From contig JASLHI010000037.1 of assembly GCA_030149815.1 (NCBI GenBank), positions 1 through 37,433 on the forward strand: a stretch of 37,433 nt of DNA. Reading direction: 5' to 3'. Every line of letters begins with the position of its first letter. Position 1 is the first letter of the stretch. The notes beneath the pieces were generated by a model, which saw only the letters and a list, made by a program, of their open reading frames with translations, made no database searches and was not told the origin of the DNA. The position numbers were made by a program, and so were the translations under genes. The DNA is from Aquirhabdus sp. (GTDB lineage Bacteria; Pseudomonadota; Gammaproteobacteria; Pseudomonadales; Moraxellaceae). Below are positions 15,977 to 22,164 of this stretch, one piece after another.

Positions 15977-18251
15977 TTTAAAAAGCTCAAGCGGCGTGTC
16001 AGGTTTAACGCCTGATCCGCGTGCTGCGGGCTTGCCTGATGAAGCGACGTTGAGTCGAATTGCCAGTGCGCTTTTTCAGGCGTTACCGGGCGAGAGACCT
16101 GATTTTCTAAAGGGCTTTGCTTTGCCAGAAACGCCACCGCAACCTGCTGATCCGTATTTGGCATTAGGCGGACGTGCGCCTGCACTGGCGACTGGTCGCG
16201 GGCTGAATTTAGAATTACCACATAATGTGCCCAATCTTCCTGATTCACCTGAGAAGAAAACGGCATCGTTGCCTGTGGTTGGCGGAGCGAATTTACCGCA
16301 AGTGCCTTATTCACCAGTGACGCCAGAAATTGCAACGTTGACCCCAAGTCTTCCTGTATTGGCTGGTTCGCCGTCACCGACAGTTGCGGGTAATGATTCG
16401 CCGTTTTATTTCTTGCAAGGTTCTGGCGCAAGTCATGCGCCACAACCTGTTGATCCTGCGCTTGCGCTGGGCGGTCGTGCTCCTGCTTTGGCAACGAGTC
16501 AGGGCTTAAACCCAGCAATTCCGCAAAGTGTGTCTACTAATCCAGACGCACCTGAACAAAAGTCTGAATCCTTGCCAGTTATTGGTGGTGCAAGTCTGCC
16601 ATCCGCACCTGCAAAAGCACCTGCGCCAGCTGCGACATCTGATTTCACATCGCTGACACCTAGTGTGCCGTCCAATGTGGCTGGCGCTGCGCCAAGTCGT
16701 GGTGTGAATGATGTGGATGCTTCGCCGTTTTACTTCTTAAATGAAGGCGGCGCGCCCGCATCTGCGCAAGCTCCTCAGAAAGTCGCATCAACGGATATTC
16801 CCGATGAAGCATTATTTGCACCTGATCTTTATGGACAGCCATTTGGTTTGCCTGGCGCTGATTCGTTAAAGGCTTTATTGGCTGGAAGTACTTCAAATCG
16901 TGCCGCTCCAAGTGCTGCGCCACAGCCAAGTCCATCAGGGTTTTATTTTCTTGATGTCCCCAGCAGTGGCTCTGCATGGCAAGACAAACCGACGAGTATT
17001 GTGCCAGTCAGCGCTGCGCATAAACCATTTGATGTGCAATCTGTGCGTCGGGATTTCCCGATTTTGCAGGAGCGTGTCAATGGTCGTCCGCTGGTTTGGT
17101 TTGATAATGCTGCTACGACGCATAAGCCCAAGTCGGTGATTGAGCGCGTGTCGTATTTTTATGAACATGAGAACTCAAACATTCACCGCGCTGCGCATGA
17201 GCTGGCGGCGCGTGCTACCGATGCTTATGAACATGCACGTAAGACAATTGCACGATTCCTCGGTGCAAAGTCTGAAAGTGAAGTTATTTTCGTCCGTGGT
17301 ACGACAGAAGCGATTAACTTGGTTGCGAAAACGTGGGGTGTGCAAAATATTGGCGCGGGTGATGAAATCATCGTATCCAATCTTGAACATCACGCTAACA
17401 TCGTGCCGTGGTTTCAGTTGGCGCAGCAAGTCGGCGCAAAACTGCGGGTGATTCCAGTCGATGATACGGGACAGATTCGTCTCGATGAGTATCGCAAGTT
17501 ACTCAACGACCGAACCAAGATAGTATCCATTACACAAGTCTCCAATGCGCTGGGGACGATTACGCCTGTCGCTGAAATCATTGCTTTGGCGCATCAGGCA
17601 GGCGCGAAAGTATTGGTGGATGGTGCGCAATCTGTGGCGCATTTACGCGTTGATGTCCAAGCGTTAGATGCCGACTTTTTTGTGTTCTCGGGTCATAAGA
17701 TTTTTGGTCCGACGGGTATTGGCGTCGTCTACGGTAAGGCTGAGTTACTTGAAAAAATGCCACCGTGGCAGGGTGGTGGCAATATGATTCAAGATGTGAC
17801 TTTCGAGCAAATTATTTTCCAACCTGCGCCAAACAAGTTTGAAGCAGGAACAGGAAATATTGCTGATGCGGTTGGGCTTGGTGCTGCGATTGAATATATC
17901 GAGAGCCTTGGCCTAGACAACATCGCACGTTATGAACACGATTTGCTGGAGTATGGTCAGCATGGTTTGAGCAGTGTTTCAGGTCTGCGTTTGATCGGAA
18001 CGGCGCGTGAAAAAGCCAGTGTCATGTCGTTTACTTTGGAAGGTTTTTCTAACGAAGAAGTTGGGAAAGCATTGAACAAAGAGGGTATTGCTGTAAGGAC
18101 TGGTCATCATTGTGCGCAACCGATTTTGCGCCGCTTTGGTGTTGAAACAACAGTGCGTCCTTCACTGGCGTTTTATAACACGACGGAAGAAATTGATTTG
18201 TTGGTGTCGGTACTGCATCAGTTGCGTCGGACGAGAAGTATTCGTCGTTAA
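15951..18251 (+). CDS. Encapsulated SufS-type cysteine desulfurase with long disordered cargo-loading extension
   Basis: This is a PLP enzyme that converts L-cysteine to L-alanine and enzyme-bound persulfide. The catalytic domain starts near residue 359 (PFDVQSVRRDFP). It has FDNAATTHKP, the PLP Lys583 in FSGHK and catalytic Cys721 in RTGHHCAQP, as in type II (SufS) desulfurases. The first ~358 residues are Pro/Ala/Ser-rich and probably disordered. They hold a short helix motif (LPDEATLSRIASALFQALPG, about 26-45), a tandem repeat (units from 67 and 168, each with ALGGRAPALAT and SPFYFL) and a third FYFL at 331. Such N-terminal regions load the enzyme into family 2A shells; this one is longer than the roughly 225 residues I recall for the cyanobacterial protein. 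ATG 15951 lies inside the shell gene; the frame opens at 15909. Confidence 0.93.
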   Translation: MTIPTNTSNLKSSSGVSGLTPDPRAAGLPDEATLSRIASALFQALPGERPDFLKGFALPETPPQPADPYLALGGRAPALATGRGLNLELPHNVPNLPDSPEKKTASLPVVGGANLPQVPYSPVTPEIATLTPSLPVLAGSPSPTVAGNDSPFYFLQGSGASHAPQPVDPALALGGRAPALATSQGLNPAIPQSVSTNPDAPEQKSESLPVIGGASLPSAPAKAPAPAATSDFTSLTPSVPSNVAGAAPSRGVNDVDASPFYFLNEGGAPASAQAPQKVASTDIPDEALFAPDLYGQPFGLPGADSLKALLAGSTSNRAAPSAAPQPSPSGFYFLDVPSSGSAWQDKPTSIVPVSAAHKPFDVQSVRRDFPILQERVNGRPLVWFDNAATTHKPKSVIERVSYFYEHENSNIHRAAHELAARATDAYEHARKTIARFLGAKSESEVIFVRGTTEAINLVAKTWGVQNIGAGDEIIVSNLEHHANIVPWFQLAQQVGAKLRVIPVDDTGQIRLDEYRKLLNDRTKIVSITQVSNALGTITPVAEIIALAHQAGAKVLVDGAQSVAHLRVDVQALDADFFVFSGHKIFGPTGIGVVYGKAELLEKMPPWQGGGNMIQDVTFEQIIFQPAPNKFEAGTGNIADAVGLGAAIEYIESLGLDNIARYEHDLLEYGQHGLSSVSGLRLIGTAREKASVMSFTLEGFSNEEVGKALNKEGIAVRTGHHCAQPILRRFGVETTVRPSLAFYNTTEEIDLLVSVLHQLRRTRSIRR
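16149..16760 (+). repeat. Tandem duplication in the cargo-loading domain of the desulfurase
   Basis: Unit 1 encodes residues about 67-167 and unit 2 about 168-268. Both run DPxLALGGRAPALAT, then SLPVxGGAxLP, then LTPSxP, ending in SPFYFL. The nucleotide sequences have diverged, so the duplication is not recent. A third, partial unit ends in SGFYFLD at about 329-335. Confidence 0.8.
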
Positions 18252-18269
18252 TGTATTTTCTTCGTGAAT

Positions 18270-18302
18270 AAAAAACCGCTTATTGAATAAGCGGTTTTTT
18301 TT
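18270..18302 (+). terminator. Rho-independent terminator of the encapsulin operon
   Basis: AACCGCTTATT (18274-18284) and AATAAGCGGTT (18286-18296) form a strong stem followed by a T run. It is preceded by an A run and may also stop the convergent PF10118 gene. Confidence 0.85.
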
Positions 18303-18365
18303 ATTGGGAAAAAGAGAAACTGTGGCAAATTTACCAAATATGACGAATTAACATGTGGCTCGGTA

Positions 18366-19187
18366 TTAAGTTAGATATTTGATTACCACGGGATAGCGTG
18401 TTTGCCAGTTTTCAATTAAGTGTTCATGTTTATGCTGAGTTGGATGGAAATTAGGCTTTAAATAATCGAATGCTCGAACGGCATTTGATGTAAACAGTCC
18501 ATTCAACCCAAAAAAGTAGGACATAGCCTCACTTCTAACACGCCATGTCGGCTTATAATTAGATTGTTGAATAATTTGTTTGTGATACTCACTTACGGAA
18601 GTCGTAAGTATCCGAAAAGCCTTTATAAAAAATCGGCGACGTAGCGCCAAGTCACCGCCCGTGATTTCTTGGAAAGCATCAAAGACCACAGACTTATGTT
18701 CTATCTCTTCAATCACATGCCATGTTATAAAAGCGGACATAACTTCAGGTGCATCAGTGAATGAGTCTGGATTTGAGAGCACATATTCAGAAAACATCCC
18801 AGTGAAGTGTTCCATAGCCGCCGCGAGAGCTAAACGTTCCGAGAGAGACTCTTTACTTAATGGCAGTAATACTCGTGTTTGAAAATCTTTTTCCATACTC
18901 TGGATATCAATCGGGGGATTGAACTTGGATTTATTCACGTTACGATGAGCCAAGCTATGATGCGCTTCCTGTCCAATAAATCCCGTAATATCAGCTTTGA
19001 GTTGAGCATCTCTAATTTGATCGCGTGCTTCACGTAAAGCATCGATCATATATCTTTCAGCATCGGGCAATATGGCCGAAAGCGCCATAAAGTAGCTGGT
19101 GAGTAAAGGGTTTCCTTGATACCAATCCAGAGTGAGCTCCAGAGAATCAGGCATATTAAACTTGCGTGGGGTAATTGCGATCGTCAT
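18366..19187 (-). CDS. Predicted metal-dependent hydrolase, PF10118/COG3687 family
   Basis: The 273-residue protein belongs to the ferritin-like PF10118 family of predicted metal-dependent hydrolases. Likely metal ligands are in GQEAHH, AAMEHFT and WHVIEEIEHKSVVFD, which together give the Glu/His set of a two-metal helical bundle. The true reaction of the family is not settled. GAGGG lies six bases before ATG 19187. It is divergent from a TetR-type regulator gene, with a palindrome between them, so it is probably the repressed target. Such pairs often respond to lipids or organic compounds, which is inference here. Confidence 0.85.
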   Translation of the reverse strand: MTIAITPRKFNMPDSLELTLDWYQGNPLLTSYFMALSAILPDAERYMIDALREARDQIRDAQLKADITGFIGQEAHHSLAHRNVNKSKFNPPIDIQSMEKDFQTRVLLPLSKESLSERLALAAAMEHFTGMFSEYVLSNPDSFTDAPEVMSAFITWHVIEEIEHKSVVFDAFQEITGGDLALRRRFFIKAFRILTTSVSEYHKQIIQQSNYKPTWRVRSEAMSYFFGLNGLFTSNAVRAFDYLKPNFHPTQHKHEHLIENWQTRYPVVIKYLT

Positions 19188-19199
19188 ACAACCCTCTCA

Positions 19200-19236
19200 A
19201 ATGATATAAAATAGAATATAACAACGTTATATCATT
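19200..19236. promoter_or_regulatory. Candidate TetR-family operator in divergent promoter
   Basis: A perfect inverted repeat ATATAAC-AAC-GTTATAT occupies 19216-19232. A larger pair, AATGATATAA (19200-19209) and TTATATCATT (19227-19236), surrounds and overlaps it. The 17-bp size and the location between the regulator gene and its divergent neighbour are typical of TetR autoregulatory operators. Confidence 0.6.
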
Positions 19237-19282
19237 GTAATATGGATTGTCAAGTATTATCCTTCTACTAAATATTTAAGTG

Positions 19283-19876
19283 ATGATTGGTCAAAGAATG
19301 AGTCAGATTGAAAATTTATCGGTAGATCTTAAAAGCAAACTGACGGACATCGCACGTGATGTTGTTCGAGAGCAGGGGATTGATGCATTAACCTTACGTC
19401 TTGTGGCGAGTCGAGGGGAGACATCAACTCAAGCCATTTATACATTATTTGGCGGTAAGTCTGGATTAATCCAAGCACTCTATCAGCGTTGGGTCATCGA
19501 TCTAGAGCAGCGTTTACTTGCATCTGCATCTTCTCAACCAGATGAATTAATGACGAAAACCGCTGAAATTTATCGTGAACAAGCCTTGTCTGATCCAGAG
19601 CTTTTCATGGCAGGAACAACCTCAGTTGCTATAGAGGCTGATGTATTGGGAATGATGTATCGTTCACAAGCGTTTGCGATGTTTGCAGGTTTTTTAAAGA
19701 AGGGTTTGGATAGTGGACTGTTTCAGCCAGTGCCAGACTCACAGGCAACTGCAAAAGCGATATGGTCAGCAGTGCATGGCGTGGTGCTATTTGAGCTTTG
19801 TGATCGATCGCATGATCAACGAAATGCACTCAACGAACTTATTCCGATTTTAGTTCGGGGATTAAAAGCTGTTTAG
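19283..19876 (+). CDS. TetR/AcrR-family transcriptional regulator
   Basis: The product has about 197 residues. An N-terminal helix-turn-helix (IARDVVREQGIDALTLRLVA, then TSTQAIYTLFGGKSGLIQALY) is followed by a helical ligand-binding domain with the C-terminal sequence AIWSAVHGVVLFEL common in the family. The start is uncertain: ATG 19283 or ATG 19298, neither with a strong Shine-Dalgarno sequence. It is divergent from the PF10118 gene and most likely represses both through the palindrome at 19200-19236. The ligand is unknown. Confidence 0.9.
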   Translation: MIGQRMSQIENLSVDLKSKLTDIARDVVREQGIDALTLRLVASRGETSTQAIYTLFGGKSGLIQALYQRWVIDLEQRLLASASSQPDELMTKTAEIYREQALSDPELFMAGTTSVAIEADVLGMMYRSQAFAMFAGFLKKGLDSGLFQPVPDSQATAKAIWSAVHGVVLFELCDRSHDQRNALNELIPILVRGLKAV

Positions 19877-19928
19877 ACGATCACAATCATTCGTCAATAT
19901 TAATCCAGACGTATTTATTGTTTAACGG

Positions 19929-19960
19929 CTATAAATCCACAAATGAGTGCGGATTTATAG
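19929..19960. other. 10-bp perfect hairpin between convergent genes
   Basis: CTATAAATCC (19929-19938) pairs with GGATTTATAG (19951-19960) around a 12-base loop. It lies between the ends of the TetR gene (+) and the pirin gene (-). No T run follows on either strand, so terminator function is uncertain. Confidence 0.4.
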
Positions 19961-19975
19961 GATTTCCTACATGTA

Positions 19976-20827
19976 TTAACCGAGCTTCCCATTCTTAGAG
20001 TCTTCAAATGCCTGCAGAATCTCTTCAAACGTATTCATAATAAACGGCCCACGACCATAAATTGGTTCGTTAATGGGTTCACCACTAAGTACAAGAAAGC
20101 GACTCTCTGCAAGAGTCTTTACTTCGATATCGGCGTTTTGACTGCTCATTACCGCCATTCCAGCTGCGTCTATTTTCTCTGTTCCAAATTGGAGCTGGCC
20201 AGACAATATATAAACGACAGCAGTATCTCCAACTTCGGTAGGAAAAACTGTAGATTGTCCTGCGCGCATGCGAACGTCGAGGATATTGATTCGTGTATGG
20301 GTTTTGGCAGGTCCAGATTTGCCCTCGAATTGACCTGCAATGACTCGGACTGAACCGATCTTATCAGGCAGTTCGACCGTAGGAATTTGATCACTACTTA
20401 GACTTTGATAACGCGGCTCACTTAACTTATCGCGTGCAGGCAAATTGACCCACAGTTGAATCATTTCAAACGAGCCACCTTGTTTGCGAAATTCCTCACT
20501 AAAAAATTCACGATGGATAATGCCCGCCGCTGCAGTCATCCATTGCACATCCCCCGCGCGAATGATACCGCCGCCACCCTTTGAATCCTTGTGCTCAATT
20601 TCTCCTTTATACACAATCGTCACTGTTTCAAAGCCACGATGTGGGTGTTCATTGACGCCTTTGCGTGGCGATAAAGGTTCGAGTTGCCCTGGCCCGATAT
20701 GATCTAAAAGCAGGAATGGAGAAATGGTATTCCCCAGTTCATAATGTGAAAAAATAGAAAGTACAGGTGAGAAGTCACCCACAGCCGAGCGCGTGTCATT
20801 GCGATGGATAAAAGCCAGTGTCTTCAT
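19976..20827 (-). CDS. Pirin family protein (bicupin)
   Basis: Pirins are cytosolic bicupin metalloproteins; some bacterial members have quercetin 2,3-dioxygenase activity, others bind regulators. This one has about 283 residues. Metal-site residues are seen in HPHRGFETVT and GIIHREFF of the N-terminal cupin. The C-terminal cupin includes VYILSGQLQFG and FLVLSGEPINEPIYGRGPFIMNT, which is a typical pirin ending. The frame extends to a TTG at 20860, but AAGGA lies six bases before ATG 20827. It follows the catalase-like gene by 65 bases on the same strand and may be cotranscribed. The two together hint at oxidative-stress or redox roles. Confidence 0.9.
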   Translation of the reverse strand: MKTLAFIHRNDTRSAVGDFSPVLSIFSHYELGNTISPFLLLDHIGPGQLEPLSPRKGVNEHPHRGFETVTIVYKGEIEHKDSKGGGGIIRAGDVQWMTAAAGIIHREFFSEEFRKQGGSFEMIQLWVNLPARDKLSEPRYQSLSSDQIPTVELPDKIGSVRVIAGQFEGKSGPAKTHTRINILDVRMRAGQSTVFPTEVGDTAVVYILSGQLQFGTEKIDAAGMAVMSSQNADIEVKTLAESRFLVLSGEPINEPIYGRGPFIMNTFEEILQAFEDSKNGKLG

Positions 20828-20892
20828 CATATTCCTTGTTCTTTCTAAGTTGTTTCTCAATTTTTAAATCAATTGAATTTCAGCAAATCTAT

Positions 20893-22026
20893 TCACTTCG
20901 GCTCATGCCTGTCCGCCGAATTCATCTCATGTCTGAGGCGACTGATATGATTGTAAATCACTTTACGCATCCGATTGGTGGCGCCCAGCGGCTTATGTTC
21001 TGCCAATGCATGCCAAGGACTGAATGATAGGTTTTCGCAAAAATTGTTTTGTTCAGGCGTATCAAATTCCTGCTTAGGAATACGAATGGTCGCCACCTTG
21101 TAGAATGGTGCTTTCGACTCATCCCACTCTGTCATCGAGTCTTCAACTGACATGTCATTTGATGTTCGTGGTTGCATCAAAAACTCCATGCAGGCATCGC
21201 CTTTTTGCAGTGTGTTTTTCAACGCAGATCGCAAATAATTATTCTCAGGATTGCTTGGGATTGGATCGGTCGTATTCGAGCATGAACGCGCAGAATACTT
21301 CACGGCTAATCGATCCGCACCAATCCCTAATTGATAAGGCACCATAGAGAAATAGCGTGTTTGCAGAGGATTGGGAATTTTCGAACTGGCGGTTTGTAAG
21401 GCGATTTTGCTTCCTTTGAAGCCGAGTACAAACGGAATCGTGGCTTTTTGCAGCAAATTGCCGTTAATGTTTGTGACGAGCTTTAGATAGATTTTCGGTT
21501 CATTGGCGAAGAAGACTGGATGGTTAATCATTATAAAATCTTGGGTCGATGCTTGGTTTTCATCCTCCAAGAGTTTATTTCCAGCAACATCCAAAATCTT
21601 AATCGCCATACCGCGCGCGTCACCTTTGATATCAGCCCTTGTCGCATCCCCATCGCCGTTGGAGAAACGAATCCATGCAGGGTAAGTTTTGTTAGGAACA
21701 AACACGCCTTTTGCTAATTGGCTAGGTACGGTTGCCAGCACATGAAATTCAGCTTTTACGCAACCATGTGCTTTTGGGTGCGCATCTCGTTTGGCGTTGC
21801 CTGCGACATATTGTTTACGAATCGTTTTTTCAATCTCTGCGGCAATTTTATCGGCGTACATTGACTCGTTGGGATATAGTTTCTCACCCAAACCAGTATC
21901 CGCGGTCGGGTAGCTATTCGCAGATGCTTGTGGAATCTGGGTGGTTTCTGCCTGACTTTGACTTGCGACGATGCAAGCTGGAATGAGTAATAGGTGAACG
22001 CACTTAAGGCGTATTGGGCTGAACAT
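20893..22026 (-). CDS. Periplasmic catalase-like heme protein
   Basis: This 377-residue protein of the catalase-related family has a cleavable signal peptide (MFSPIRLKCVHLLLIPACIVASQSQA). The catalase core is reduced: AWIRFSNGDGDATRADIKGDARGMAIKI and DFIMINHPVFF correspond to the heme-pocket region. The C-terminal signature FSPWHALAEHKPLGATNRMRKVIYNHISRLRHEMN is shared by this family. Such proteins lack the full length of monofunctional catalases and may act as peroxidases. The frame opens at 22101, but ATG 22026 has GGAGAAG upstream and leads straight into the signal peptide. Pirin lies downstream. Confidence 0.85.
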   Translation of the reverse strand: MFSPIRLKCVHLLLIPACIVASQSQAETTQIPQASANSYPTADTGLGEKLYPNESMYADKIAAEIEKTIRKQYVAGNAKRDAHPKAHGCVKAEFHVLATVPSQLAKGVFVPNKTYPAWIRFSNGDGDATRADIKGDARGMAIKILDVAGNKLLEDENQASTQDFIMINHPVFFANEPKIYLKLVTNINGNLLQKATIPFVLGFKGSKIALQTASSKIPNPLQTRYFSMVPYQLGIGADRLAVKYSARSCSNTTDPIPSNPENNYLRSALKNTLQKGDACMEFLMQPRTSNDMSVEDSMTEWDESKAPFYKVATIRIPKQEFDTPEQNNFCENLSFSPWHALAEHKPLGATNRMRKVIYNHISRLRHEMNSADRHEPK

Positions 22027-22111
22027 GAGTCTTCTCCATGACGCGCGATAATAGGATGATGTTTCTACGCATGAGAGTAAAACAATCATGGATTCTGGCA
22101 AAATGATTTAT

Positions 22112-22140
22112 CAAAAAAAGCCCACGATCACGTGAGCTTA
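22112..22140 (-). terminator. Rho-independent terminator of uvrA
   Basis: On the minus strand AGCTCACG and CGTGGGCT (22119-22138) pair with one wobble and are followed by a run of seven T. It lies 26 bases past the uvrA stop and upstream of the catalase-like gene. Confidence 0.75.
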
Positions 22141-22164
22141 GTTTTACGGCGAATCATATTCGAA

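Noticed and set aside
15955..16518. 187-aa minus-strand frame inside the desulfurase gene
   Set aside because: Antisense shadow of a Pro/Ala-rich coding region; no ribosome-binding site or recognisable domain.
16660..16977. Minus-strand frame of 105 aa opposite the cargo extension
   Set aside because: Low-complexity His/Gln-rich antisense translation of the disordered region.
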